Below are positions 1 to 8,530 of a stretch of DNA of 64,000 nt, one piece after another (positions within the stretch are counted from its first letter, which is position 1; every line of letters starts with the position of its first letter). The notes beneath the pieces are model-generated. The model was not told the origin of the DNA and ran no database searches. It saw nothing but the letters and a program-made list of their open reading frames with translations. The DNA lies in contig JAJDEI010000110.1 of the NCBI GenBank assembly GCA_029259845.1, positions 1 through 64,000 of the forward strand. The letters run 5' to 3'. Source of the stretch: Planctomycetaceae bacterium. Its GTDB lineage: Bacteria > Planctomycetota > Planctomycetia > Planctomycetales > Planctomycetaceae. The position numbers and the translations under genes were made by a program.

Positions 1-6
1 AACCAC

Positions 7-24
7 GCCGGCGAAAGCGCCGGC
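7..24. other. GC-rich stem-loop at window start
   Basis: A perfect 7 bp stem (GCCGGCG / CGCCGGC) closes on an AAAG loop. It could end a gene lying to the left of the window, but no T-run follows, so a terminator role is only a guess. The rest of 25-276 shows no gene; it holds one arm of the TGCCTGACCCC repeat (about 110-122). Confidence 0.35.
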
Positions 25-276
25 CCAAACCATACAAACTCCTCCAGCAACCACGACAGAACTACAAACGAAAAGCCGCGTAACGACTTACAATGAATTA
101 AGTGCCATTCGTGCCTGACCCCAGCGTGCAACAATCCGCTCCGGCACCCGTTCAGAGGGCGATCCTGCCCGTCCATTGAGTTTTGGCGGCGGCCACCGCA
201 TGATGGCAGCAGACGTTCGGAGCGATGGCTCCGCCGTCAGCATCCCCGTCTTCAACGGTCAGGACACGTTGCCGCC

Positions 277-1260
277 ATGCCGAAAGTCAAGTACGCACAA
301 ATCGGTGTCGGTCATCCGCACGCCAGCAAGATGCGGGTCTACCGGGAGTCGAAAGACTACGACGTCATCGGAGTCGCCGAACCGGACGACGCTCTCCGAG
401 CCCGCGCCCAAAAGGACGCCACCTACGACGGCCTCAACTGGATGACGGTCGACGAGTTGCTCGCGCTGCCGGGGCTGCAGATCGTGGGGGTGGAAGTCGG
501 AATTGAGGGCGTGCTGGACGTCGCGGAGCAATGTATCGCCGCCGGCAAACACATCCATGTCGACAAGCCGGCGGGCGTCTCTTTGCCGCAATGGAAGCGC
601 ATCCTCGACGAGGCGGCACGCCGGCATCTCACGGTGCAAATGGGTTACATGTATCGCTACAACCCGGCGGTTGTGCTCATGCGGGACTGTCAGCAGAAGG
701 GTTGGCTTGGCGAGCCGTTTGAAATTCATACGGTGATGAGTAAGCGCATCCCGGACGAACGGCGTGGCGAGCTCATCCATCGTATCGGCGGAACGATGCT
801 CGATCTGGGGTGTCACATCATTGACCTGGTGGTCGGAGCGATGGGCGAACCAGACAAGGTGCACGCCTTCCCGCGGCATTCGTCGGCGGTCGACGACGGA
901 ATTCAGGACAACATGCTCGCGGTGTTCGAGTATCCGCACGGGACGGCGACCGTGCGGACGAGTATCGTCGAGGTGGAGGGTTTCGCGCGGCGGCACCTCG
1001 CGCTGTGCGGCAGCGAAGGGACGTTTCACATCCAACCGCTCGACAACCCGCAGGCCAAAGTCGCCTTCTCACAGCCGCGCGGCCGGTTCAAGAAAGGGTA
1101 CCAGGACGTGTCGTTCCCCAAGTACCGACGGTATGTTGCCGACGTAGCCGACTTGGCCCGTATTGTCCGGGGCGAAAAGGACGCGGACTTCTCCTACGAA
1201 CACGACTACGCCGTCCAACGGACCGTGCTGCTCGCCTGCGGGCTGCCGACCGATGTCTGA
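277..1260 (+). CDS. Gfo/Idh/MocA family oxidoreductase
   Basis: A 327-residue NAD(P)-dependent oxidoreductase of the Gfo/Idh/MocA family, presumably cytoplasmic. The N-terminus carries the Rossmann fold in a slightly unusual form (AQIGVGHPHASK). The family's E-K-P motif appears as DKPAG near residue 96, and the substrate domain follows (MGYMYRYNP, then GGTMLDLGCHIIDLV). In this family the Lys of EKP and a downstream His/Asp act in hydride transfer on sugars or inositols. Planctomycetes carry many paralogues, often beside sulfatases, as here with a sulfatase about 320 bases downstream on the same strand, so polysaccharide breakdown is a reasonable but unproved context. The substrate cannot be read from sequence. 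The ATG has no obvious Shine-Dalgarno sequence. Confidence 0.9.
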   Translation: MPKVKYAQIGVGHPHASKMRVYRESKDYDVIGVAEPDDALRARAQKDATYDGLNWMTVDELLALPGLQIVGVEVGIEGVLDVAEQCIAAGKHIHVDKPAGVSLPQWKRILDEAARRHLTVQMGYMYRYNPAVVLMRDCQQKGWLGEPFEIHTVMSKRIPDERRGELIHRIGGTMLDLGCHIIDLVVGAMGEPDKVHAFPRHSSAVDDGIQDNMLAVFEYPHGTATVRTSIVEVEGFARRHLALCGSEGTFHIQPLDNPQAKVAFSQPRGRFKKGYQDVSFPKYRRYVADVADLARIVRGEKDADFSYEHDYAVQRTVLLACGLPTDV

Positions 1261-1310
1261 GTTCGACCACGTCGTTCAGAACGCTTGCAACATTTGTTCC
1301 CGCTCTCGGG

Positions 1311-1449
1311 GGTGGCTGGGGCGCGATTGGCGTCGCGCGAGTCTCACACGCGTTCAACGTCTGGGGCTGTGGCCGATGACTCTGGACCGAACACGGCCCC
1401 AAAGATCGTCGGTTGGAGACGGTCAAAGCGTCAGATCGCCCCAGCCACC
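1311..1449 (+). mobile_element. MITE-like element, family 3, copy a
   Basis: A 139 bp segment bounded by perfect 13 bp terminal inverted repeats: GGTGGCTGGGGCG at 1311-1323 and its complement at 1437-1449. The interior has GGGGC...GGCCCC arms that can pair. The element has the same length and ends as the copies at 30365-30503 and 24029-24168. No coding capacity. A target-site duplication is not evident here. Confidence 0.6.
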
Positions 1450-1481
1450 CTCCGGTTGCGGATCTCTCGGAGCATTCGCAA

Positions 1482-1580
1482 AGACACCCGGTGTCTCGAA
1501 TCATCCCGTGCGTCGATCGTGGTCTCGCTTTCCGAATGACGGATTGAACGTCGGTTTCTGGATTGAGACACCGGGTGTCT
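1482..1580. repeat. Inverted repeat, AGACACCCGGTGTCTC family
   Basis: Two exact 16-base arms, each itself near-palindromic, lie in inverted orientation at 1482-1497 and 1565-1580 with similar flanks (CGAATC / GGATT). Similar arms occur at 20258-20273 and as a second inverted pair at 47249-47264 / 47331-47346. The right arm abuts the sulfatase start codon, so it could form structure in that leader. Confidence 0.7.
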
Positions 1581-1581
1581 G

Positions 1582-3174
1582 ATGGGGAAGGGAAACGTGT
1601 TTCTGCAACCGCTCCGGCTTACGTGTTTCTGTCTGATCGCCGCTGGTTGGATTCAATTTGCGGCACGGTGTGATGGTGCGAAGGGCGATGCTGCGGAGGC
1701 AGAGCCGCTGCGTCCCAACATTCTGTTTATCATGACGGATCAGCACCGCTGGGACGCGCTGGGGGCGAACGGCAACCGGCTGATTCAGACGCCACACCTG
1801 GACCGGCTGGCGTCGGAGGGGGCCAACTTCACGCACTTCTTCGTGCAGGCGCCGGTGTGTGTCCCGTCGCGGGCCAGCTTTTTCACCGGGCGATATCCGC
1901 ATTCGCACAAGAACCGCGTCAATTACACGCCTCTCGACCATCGCGAGGTGCTCGTGCAGGCGCGGCTGCGCGATGCCGGATACACGACCGCCGCAGTCGG
2001 CAAGCTGCATTACTATCCGCCGGATGCCCGCGAGGCCAAACGGACCGGCTTCGACACCGTGGAACTGCACGACGCGGTCGGCCCGCTCGACCGCTTTTCT
2101 GCTTACGTCGCATGGAGGCAGCGGCATGACCCGCAGGCGGACGTCGGTTATCGGGCAGTCGCCAAGGATATCCCGCCGGGCAAGAACCCGTTTCGGCAAG
2201 CGATCGATGAACAACATACCGAAACATCGTGGGTCGGTCTGAGAACGCGGCATCACATTCGCGAGCTTGCCGCTGCCGGAAAGCCGTTCTTTCTGTTCAG
2301 CTCGTTCTGGAAGCCGCACGCTCCCTTCGAGGTGCCGCAGCCGTTCGACGCTTTGTATGACGATGTCAGCTTTGAGTTGCCGCAGGCGATGTCGCTGGCG
2401 GACATCACCCGGTTGCCGCCACCGTTGCGGCTGCTCATCCTGCGCGGGAAGCCGGTGTACGACATGGACCGCGCGCGGCTGCAATGGATGTACCGCAGCT
2501 ATTACGGAGCGATCACACATATCGACCGCGAAGTCGGCCGAATCCTTGAGGTATTGCAGGAGGCGGGTGTCGCAGAGAACACGATCGTTGTGTTTTCATC
2601 GGACCACGGCGACCAACTGCTCGAACACGGCCTGACGGGCAAGAACTGTTTTTTCGAGGCGTCGATTCGAGTGCCGTTCATCATTCGCTATCCGGGAACA
2701 ATCAAACCGGACCGGTACGACCAGCTGGCCGAGTCGGTCGACGTGTTGCCCACGCTGTTCGAATTGGCCGGGCTCCCGGAGCCGTATGAGAGCCAGGGGC
2801 AAAGTCTGGTCCCGTTGATCGCCAAGGCGGACCGTCCCTACGAGCCACGCGAAGCGGTGTTCTGCGAGAACGTCATCCCGGAGGTCATCACCGGGGGCCG
2901 TCTGGACTTCGAGTTCCAGAAAGGCCGCGGCATCAAAGGCATCCGCCACCCGGACGCAAAGATGGTCCGCACCCGCCGCTGGAAATACAACTACTACCCA
3001 GAGGGCTTCGCCGAACTATACGACCTGAAGCGGGACCCGCACGAGATGCACAATCTGGCCGGCGAGCCGGACTACGCCGACATCGAAACCGAAATGAAAG
3101 ACCGCCTGCTGCACTGGCTGGCCACCGCCGACGAAGCGGACCAAATCGCCCCCCGCTGGCTCCGCCCCCAATGA
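1582..3174 (+). CDS. Arylsulfatase-type sulfatase, exported
   Basis: A 530-residue formylglycine sulfatase hydrolysing sulfate esters, probably of sulfated polysaccharides outside the cytoplasm. The N-terminus has a hydrophobic stretch (LTCFCLIAAGWIQFAA) consistent with a signal peptide. Metal-binding residues appear at NILFIMTDQHR (about 46-56). The active-site signature is APVCVPSRASFFTGR, with Cys93 as the residue converted to formylglycine and Arg97 completing C-x-P-S-R. FSSDHGDQL supplies further metal ligands. The length is typical. An alternative GTG start at 1597 has a better spaced purine tract (GGGGAAGGGA) than the ATG at 1582, which directly follows a palindrome. The exact substrate is unknown. 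Confidence 0.93.
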   Translation: MGKGNVFLQPLRLTCFCLIAAGWIQFAARCDGAKGDAAEAEPLRPNILFIMTDQHRWDALGANGNRLIQTPHLDRLASEGANFTHFFVQAPVCVPSRASFFTGRYPHSHKNRVNYTPLDHREVLVQARLRDAGYTTAAVGKLHYYPPDAREAKRTGFDTVELHDAVGPLDRFSAYVAWRQRHDPQADVGYRAVAKDIPPGKNPFRQAIDEQHTETSWVGLRTRHHIRELAAAGKPFFLFSSFWKPHAPFEVPQPFDALYDDVSFELPQAMSLADITRLPPPLRLLILRGKPVYDMDRARLQWMYRSYYGAITHIDREVGRILEVLQEAGVAENTIVVFSSDHGDQLLEHGLTGKNCFFEASIRVPFIIRYPGTIKPDRYDQLAESVDVLPTLFELAGLPEPYESQGQSLVPLIAKADRPYEPREAVFCENVIPEVITGGRLDFEFQKGRGIKGIRHPDAKMVRTRRWKYNYYPEGFAELYDLKRDPHEMHNLAGEPDYADIETEMKDRLLHWLATADEADQIAPRWLRPQ

Positions 3175-3205
3175 CCGGTCGCTCGCAAGCCGTATCGTCG
3201 TGTAG

Positions 3206-3223
3206 GTCAGGCTCCCGCCTGAC
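3206..3223. repeat. Small hairpin GTCAGGC-TCCC-GCCTGAC
   Basis: A perfect 7 bp stem with a 4-base loop lies 32 bases after the sulfatase stop. It may help end transcription, but lacks a T-tract. It belongs to the class of short dispersed hairpins seen throughout this window. Confidence 0.4.
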
Positions 3224-3263
3224 GCGAACGGTGATTCGGGCCTCGGCTCCTCATAGTTTCACC

Positions 3264-3431
3264 CTACTTAGGGAGATTCACAGCCTTGTACAGCCGCAGC
3301 GTCCAGTCTCTGCCAACGGAGAGCAACGTGTCGCCGCCAGGGTCGAAGTCGACGTCGTACACGCACATGGTGTGACCCGCGATGCGTCGCTCAATCGCGC
3401 TTTCGTCGACCGTCAGTAGCCAAACACCGCC
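3264..3431 (-). pseudogene. C-terminal remnant of a WD40-repeat protein
   Basis: The minus strand encodes about 50 residues ending in a stop that read as one WD40 repeat: AGHTMCVYDVDFDPGGDTLLS followed by VGRDWTLRLYKA. The GH...D...W-x-L-R-L pattern is typical of the family. Upstream in the same frame the match stops and the opposite strand resembles a phage terminase, so this is only the tail of a former beta-propeller gene, cut off by rearrangement. No start codon or full propeller remains, so it is very unlikely to be functional. Confidence 0.6.
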
Positions 3432-3456
3432 CGATTCCTGGTACCATCCGACACCG

Positions 3457-3996
3457 GTCGAGTGGGTCGAAGACTGGATCGAACAGACCGCCGACGGTTT
3501 CCCCGACGTGACGTTCGTGATCGACGAACACCAACTGGTCGGCACGATTCAAAAGATCGCACAGCGGTACCCGGTGGAGCGGTTCGACTTCGCCGCCGGC
3601 CGCGGCACCCATCGGCTGGCGATCCTGCTCCGCCAACTGATTGTCCACCGGCGAGTGGCGTGGTACCCCGGCTGCGGCGACGTGCTCGGCCCCACGGCGA
3701 GCGGGGGGTATAACCCCCCCGATGCGGCGAGCGGGAGATGTCCCCCCACCGATGCTTCCCACATCGGCCCAGCCACCACCGGCCCCCGCGACGACCTGGA
3801 GACCGAACTGGCCAGCCTGCTGCTGCGGCAATCCGAGAACGGCCGCCTCCGCATCGACCACCACCGCGACGGCGTGCACCACGACGACCGCGGATGCGCC
3901 CTGGGTGCCGCCTGCCTCACGCTGAGCGAACGCACCACCGGTCCGGAACCTTGGACGATTACGCTGCCGAGCGCGTCGGGCGGCTTCCGCTGGTGA
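3457..3996 (+). pseudogene. Fragment resembling phage terminase large subunit (nuclease part)
   Basis: From about 3457 the plus strand reads VEWVEDWIEQTADGF, then DVTFVIDEHQLVGTIQ, RYPVERFDFAAGRGTHRLAI and, later, DDLETELASLLLRQ, NGRLRIDHHRDGVHHDD and CALGAACL. This order resembles the C-terminal RNase H-like nuclease domain of phage terminase large subunits. The ATPase half is missing, and a GC-rich palindromic insert near 3690-3755, with GGGGGG/CCCCCC arms, splits the match. The fragment abuts the WD40 remnant on the other strand and lies just before the restriction-modification genes, suggesting an insertion hotspot. The family call is recognition by eye only. Confidence 0.45.
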
Positions 3997-4043
3997 GTGG
4001 GTGTAGAGTATCGGCATCCGCGAAACACGTCTAAACTAACGCG

Positions 4044-5663
4044 ATGACCGCACAGCCAGAAGAACAGCAGTTCCAGTTTCCGTTGATTGCCGAAGAACGC
4101 GTTTCGGCGTCCATGTTGGAAACTGCGGATTGCGCTGCAGCTTGTCACATCAAGCGAACAAGCGACACGGACCGGAAGGATCGCGGCCAGTTTTTCACTC
4201 CGGCACCGGTTGCTCGATTCATGGCCGGGCTCTTTGAGCGAATTCCTGATTCCATCCGCGTTCTTGACGCAGGGGCTGGTGTGGGAATGCTGACGGCTGC
4301 GCTCTGCGATCGCCTCGCTGAGAGCGATGGTGCCCACCATGTGGACGCGGACTTATTTGAGACAGACCCGTTGGTCATTGGCAGGCTTCTGGAAACCGTC
4401 GACGCTTGCAAGTCGCGGCTACTAAGTTCCGGAAAAGTCCTGCAAACGAGAGTTCGCGTCGAAGACTTCGTTTCGGACACGGCGGCGCGGAAACCATCAC
4501 TCTTTGAGACGGGCGATGATGGCCGCCGATACGATCTTGCGATTATGAATCCGCCGTATTTCAAACTACCGGCGGAATCCGAACTTGCAATGCTGGCTCA
4601 GAAAATCGGCCCGTCGCAGCCTAACATTTACACACTCTTTATGGCAGCCGCCATCGACCGTCTCGTTCCTGGTGGCGAGTTGGTCGCGATCACTCCGCGA
4701 AGTTTCTGCAATGGGCTCTACTTTCGCAACTTTCGTGAGTGGCTGGTTGGGCGTGCCGACCTTCTTCAAATTCATGCGTTTGGCTCGCGAACCGAGACAT
4801 TCCGCGAAGCGAAAGTGCTGCAAGAGAACATTATCACTCATTTTCGACGTCGTTCATCGTGTGACAATGGGCGATTGTCCGTCCTCGTCACACGAAGCTT
4901 CGGCCGTGACTTGGAAAGTGTCGAACGGCAGCGTCTGCCGATTGAACGGATCATCGACACCTCGTGCGGCGACGCGCTGATCAGCATCCCCGAAGCACCG
5001 GAGGACGCAGAAATTGTTGAAGTCGCTGAGAATTGGCCGAACCGATTCGCCGACACAGGACTGCGAATTTCGACAGGTCCGGTGGTCATGTTCCGCACAC
5101 GGGAGTTCCACGCGCAAGCCCCCAGCAGCAGAACTGTGCCGCTGTTGACGTCCCATCACATCCGTGAAGGTCTCGTCGCGTGGCCGCGAGACAAGAAAAA
5201 GTGGCCATCCTCGTTTGTTCGATGCGATCAATCTCGTAAGCACTTGGTGCCGACAGCGGACTACGTGCTCGCGAAGCGATTCACCGCGAAGGAGGAGCGG
5301 AGACGGCTCTCCGCCGGAGTCCTGCGGGCGGATCAGTTCGACGACGAGTCCTTGGCGATAGAAAACCATCTCAACTACATCACGCACGCCACGCGAGAGC
5401 TTGCGCGTGTGGAAGCGATTGGAGTGGCCGCTCTGCTCAATTCAGCCTTCATGGACCGATACTTTCGTAGTTTCAGTGGGAACACTCAGGTCAACGCAAC
5501 GGAAGTTCGCACGATGAAGTTCCCAAGTCTTTCAGACGTCGCCGAGATCGGAACCGAATTACTCAGTTGTCGTGCTTATTGTCCGGAAGCAGAGCAGGTT
5601 GTCATGCGTCGTTTAGGTTTGAGCCGAACCGTATGTGACTATCTTAAGGGATACATCCGTTGA
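4044..5663 (+). CDS. Adenine-specific DNA methyltransferase of a type II R-M system
   Basis: A 539-residue N6-adenine methyltransferase. GQFFTP (residues 48-53) and DAGAGVG (75-81) form the S-adenosylmethionine site, and NPPY (169-172) is the catalytic motif. Its stop overlaps by four bases the TTG start of a BsuBI/PstI-type endonuclease, so the two form one operon and this enzyme should protect the host's sites, by analogy CTGCAG, by methylating the adenine. The C-terminal half, with no motif I recognise, probably holds the target-recognition domain. Base composition is visibly less GC-rich than in neighbouring genes, in keeping with horizontal transfer. No Shine-Dalgarno is visible before the ATG. 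Confidence 0.9.
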   Translation: MTAQPEEQQFQFPLIAEERVSASMLETADCAAACHIKRTSDTDRKDRGQFFTPAPVARFMAGLFERIPDSIRVLDAGAGVGMLTAALCDRLAESDGAHHVDADLFETDPLVIGRLLETVDACKSRLLSSGKVLQTRVRVEDFVSDTAARKPSLFETGDDGRRYDLAIMNPPYFKLPAESELAMLAQKIGPSQPNIYTLFMAAAIDRLVPGGELVAITPRSFCNGLYFRNFREWLVGRADLLQIHAFGSRTETFREAKVLQENIITHFRRRSSCDNGRLSVLVTRSFGRDLESVERQRLPIERIIDTSCGDALISIPEAPEDAEIVEVAENWPNRFADTGLRISTGPVVMFRTREFHAQAPSSRTVPLLTSHHIREGLVAWPRDKKKWPSSFVRCDQSRKHLVPTADYVLAKRFTAKEERRRLSAGVLRADQFDDESLAIENHLNYITHATRELARVEAIGVAALLNSAFMDRYFRSFSGNTQVNATEVRTMKFPSLSDVAEIGTELLSCRAYCPEAEQVVMRRLGLSRTVCDYLKGYIR

Positions 5664-6604
5664 ATAAAGTCGAGGAAGCGATCGTCTGCCTTCGGGAACT
5701 CGGTCTGCCGAAGGCGCAACAGAATGAACGGTCGGCGCTGACGCTGCTTGCTCTGGCCGGCCTCGGCGAGAAAAATCGCTGGAGCGCCGCAACCCAGCCA
5801 CTGCTCCGCACGGTCGACATCATGGAATTCATGCGGACGGAATACGGCAAGGACTACAAGCCAAACTCCCGCGAAACAATCCGTCGCCAGACACTGCACC
5901 AGTTTGAACAGGCTCGTATCGCCGACCGCAATCCTGACGATCCAACACGTCCGACGAACAGCGGGAACACCTGTTACGGTCTATCTGACGCAGCCCGTGG
6001 CGTCATCGTCACGTTCGGAACGAAGGAGTTTGCCGTGACATGTGAAGTTTTCCTTCGTCGGGTGGGGTCTCTTCGGGACTCTTACCGCAGAACACGGCAG
6101 TCTGTGGAAGTTCCACTGATACTTCCCGACGGGAGGAAATTTCAACTCTCACCCGGGGATCACAACGAGCTTCAATCCGCTGTCATCGGGACAATGGGGC
6201 CACTGTTTGCTCCCGGTGCGACAGTTCTTTATGTCGGTGACACCGCGTCGAAACACATCGTGTTTGAGAAGCAACGATTGGCCTCTGTCGGCGTTCCGAT
6301 CGGACTGCATGACAAGCTGCCCGACATCGTCTTACACCAAGAGGACGCTGGCTGGCTGTTTCTGATCGAAGCGGTGACCTCTCACGGCCCGGTGAGCGAG
6401 AAGAGACACGCCGAGCTCGAATCACTGCTCGCGAATTCGCCGCTCAGTCGAGTGTATGTTACAGCATTCTTGTCGCGCGACGATTTCCGCAAATATGCGG
6501 GCGATATCGCGTGGGAGACCGAGGTTTGGATTGCCGAAAATCCGGGCCACATGATCCACTTCAACGAGCCGAAGTTTCTGGGACCGTACGAGCCAAACGG
6601 ATAG
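5660..6604 (+). CDS. BsuBI/PstI-family type II restriction endonuclease
   Basis: A 314-residue protein matching the BsuBI/PstI restriction endonuclease family. The N-terminal helical part has the RETIRRQTLHQFEQARI region. The C-terminal catalytic part has LPDIVLHQ (Asp222 in a P-D context), then LFLIEAVTSHGPVSEKR (237-249), the characteristic ExA-TSHGPV block. BsuBI and PstI cut CTGCAG, so a similar specificity is likely but not proved. The start is TTG at 5660, giving an overlap (TTGA) with the methyltransferase stop, which suggests translational coupling with the methylase translated first. Lower GC than the surroundings again suggests transfer. Confidence 0.9.
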   Translation: MNKVEEAIVCLRELGLPKAQQNERSALTLLALAGLGEKNRWSAATQPLLRTVDIMEFMRTEYGKDYKPNSRETIRRQTLHQFEQARIADRNPDDPTRPTNSGNTCYGLSDAARGVIVTFGTKEFAVTCEVFLRRVGSLRDSYRRTRQSVEVPLILPDGRKFQLSPGDHNELQSAVIGTMGPLFAPGATVLYVGDTASKHIVFEKQRLASVGVPIGLHDKLPDIVLHQEDAGWLFLIEAVTSHGPVSEKRHAELESLLANSPLSRVYVTAFLSRDDFRKYAGDIAWETEVWIAENPGHMIHFNEPKFLGPYEPNG

Positions 6605-6699
6605 CCAGGTGGCGCGGGCTTGCCTGTCGCGTCGTTGATTCGTGAAGGTGGGAAGGGCTTATTGTATTTCTCCTGGTGGGCACAGCCTACGGCTACGGG

Positions 6700-8382
6700 T
6701 TACCGTCGTTTCTTGACGAAATCTGAGAACGGTGGCCGGTCGAAGGTGGTGCCGTTACCGGTGACGCGGGGGTCGTTGGTTGTGGTGAGGACTTTCAGGA
6801 GGCGGTCGGCGAGGTGTTTGCGAGTTGCAGCGTGGGCCGAAGTGGTGGCGAGGTTGGTCAGGCAGTGGGGGTCGGTTTGCAGGTCGTACAGTTCCTCGAA
6901 TGGTCGCTGGCCGACGGTGATGTCCATGAACGTCTGCATGCCGGGATCGCCTCCGTGGGTGATGACCCAGGCTTTGGTGGGACTGGCGTCGAGATCGGCG
7001 AACGCGGCGAAGGTGTTGCGTTCGAGTTTCTCATACGCCGGCATGGGGCCGTCCGGTTGGCCGTAGCCGGGGCCGATGCCCATCGGCCAGCGGTTTGGCT
7101 TGAAGTTGCGGATGTAGAGGTAACGATCCGTCCGCAGGGAGCGCTGCGGATAGGGAAGAGAATCGTGGCGGGCGGCGGCGACATGGCGTTCGCGGCCGGT
7201 GACCACGGAGTCTCGCGAGGGGTCGACCTGTCCCTCGCCGGTTGACGTGAGCACGTTCATCAGACTGCGGCCGGTCATCACGTCGGGGATCGGCTCGCCG
7301 CCGGCTTCCAGGAACGTCGGTGCGAGGTCGGGGAGACAGACGAAGTCGTCGACGACGCGGCCGCCAGGCACCTTGTCCCCCCAACGGACGGCGAGCGGGA
7401 CGGCGACGCCGAAGTCGTACAGGTTGCACTTGCCGCGCGGGAAGCCGGGGATGCCGTGATCGCCGGAGACGACGATCAGTGTGTTGTCCAACTCGCCGAG
7501 CTGTTCCAGACGTTCCAGCAGCACGCCCAGTGCGGCATCGAACGCCTGCACCTCGCCCAAGTAGTCGGCGAAGTCCTCACGAACGGTCGGCACGTCCGGC
7601 AGGAAGGGGGGGAGCTTGCCTTTCAGGCCGTCCGGGCCGATGCCCCACAGTTTCTTCCCGGAGCCGACCGTCCAGGTGCGGTGACAGTTGGTCGGACCGA
7701 ACCAGTAACAGAACGGCTGTCCGTCGGCTCGGTCGGCGAGGAAGTCGTTGAAGTTACCGCGGACTTCGTCGAACAACGTCTGTTTGGCGGCGGCGATGTC
7801 TTTGCTCTCGCTGACGAATTGCGAGAATCGATTGAACTTGCGGCCGCGCCGGTTGTAGGCCGTTGCTTTCCCGCCGTACGGCGCATTGGCCGGTCTGCCG
7901 GGGCTCCAGACTTTGGCGGTATGGCCGATGTGATAGCCGGCCTCTTTGAGCAGCAGCGGATAGGAGGGAATCGATGCGTCCCAGACGGCCCCCTGCAGGA
8001 TGGCTCCCCGCCCGGTCCGCCAGAAGTATTGCCCGGACAACAGCGAACTGCGGCAGGGCGTACAGGAGGGCGCATTCACATACGCCCGGGTGAACAACAA
8101 GCCCTCGGCGGCCACGCGATCGAAGTGGGGCGTCGCGACGAGGTCGCTCGGCCCGCCCGGTTGCAACTGGGCGTAGGCACTCGCATAGCGGCCCCAGTCG
8201 TCGGCGAAGGCGAACAGAATGTTGGGCCGCGAGTTGTGGTCGGCCCCGTCACACAAGCCGGCACCGCCCAACGCGGCACTCAACGAACCGCCGAACAGAC
8301 AGACGATCCTGATGAGGTGCCGTCGCCGGTTCAGCGACGAGGTCGTGCGAGCGAGATTGATGAACGAACGTCTGACTTGCAT
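6700..8382 (-). CDS. Second exported sulfatase
   Basis: A 560-residue formylglycine sulfatase. A basic N-region ([11 protein letters not shown]) followed by [19 protein letters not shown] resembles an export signal, possibly Tat or lipoprotein type. [12 protein letters not shown] carries the metal-binding aspartates (61-62). The signature is [13 protein letters not shown], with Cys107 the formylglycine precursor in C-x-P-x-R; the Cys rather than Ser at the fourth position is within the family's range. It lies downstream of dnaA on the same strand, separated by about 150 bases, and converges on the restriction gene. A GTG directly before the chosen ATG is an alternative start. The substrate is unknown. 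Confidence 0.92.
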   Translation of the reverse strand: MQVRRSFINLARTTSSLNRRRHLIRIVCLFGGSLSAALGGAGLCDGADHNSRPNILFAFADDWGRYASAYAQLQPGGPSDLVATPHFDRVAAEGLLFTRAYVNAPSCTPCRSSLLSGQYFWRTGRGAILQGAVWDASIPSYPLLLKEAGYHIGHTAKVWSPGRPANAPYGGKATAYNRRGRKFNRFSQFVSESKDIAAAKQTLFDEVRGNFNDFLADRADGQPFCYWFGPTNCHRTWTVGSGKKLWGIGPDGLKGKLPPFLPDVPTVREDFADYLGEVQAFDAALGVLLERLEQLGELDNTLIVVSGDHGIPGFPRGKCNLYDFGVAVPLAVRWGDKVPGGRVVDDFVCLPDLAPTFLEAGGEPIPDVMTGRSLMNVLTSTGEGQVDPSRDSVVTGRERHVAAARHDSLPYPQRSLRTDRYLYIRNFKPNRWPMGIGPGYGQPDGPMPAYEKLERNTFAAFADLDASPTKAWVITHGGDPGMQTFMDITVGQRPFEELYDLQTDPHCLTNLATTSAHAATRKHLADRLLKVLTTTNDPRVTGNGTTFDRPPFSDFVKKRR

Positions 8383-8530
8383 CACGAAACTGCTCCCAGA
8401 GTTTTCTCAGTGCCGAATCTCAGCGCCGATGCAGTTTGCGCATTCAGTGCGCGATGGGCAACCGGGGGCTGTTTCGTTTTGGACCGGGGGGACGGGCGAA
8501 ACCGCAAGCGGAGATCGGAACCGGTGATTG

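Larger units (their letters stand above)
1261..1581. other. Intergenic region made mostly of repeats
   Basis: About 320 bases without a gene. It contains a 139 bp inverted-repeat element (1311-1449) and a pair of AGACACCCGGTGTCTC-type arms (1482-1497 and 1565-1580), the second ending one base before the sulfatase ATG. No clear promoter was found. Confidence 0.6.
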
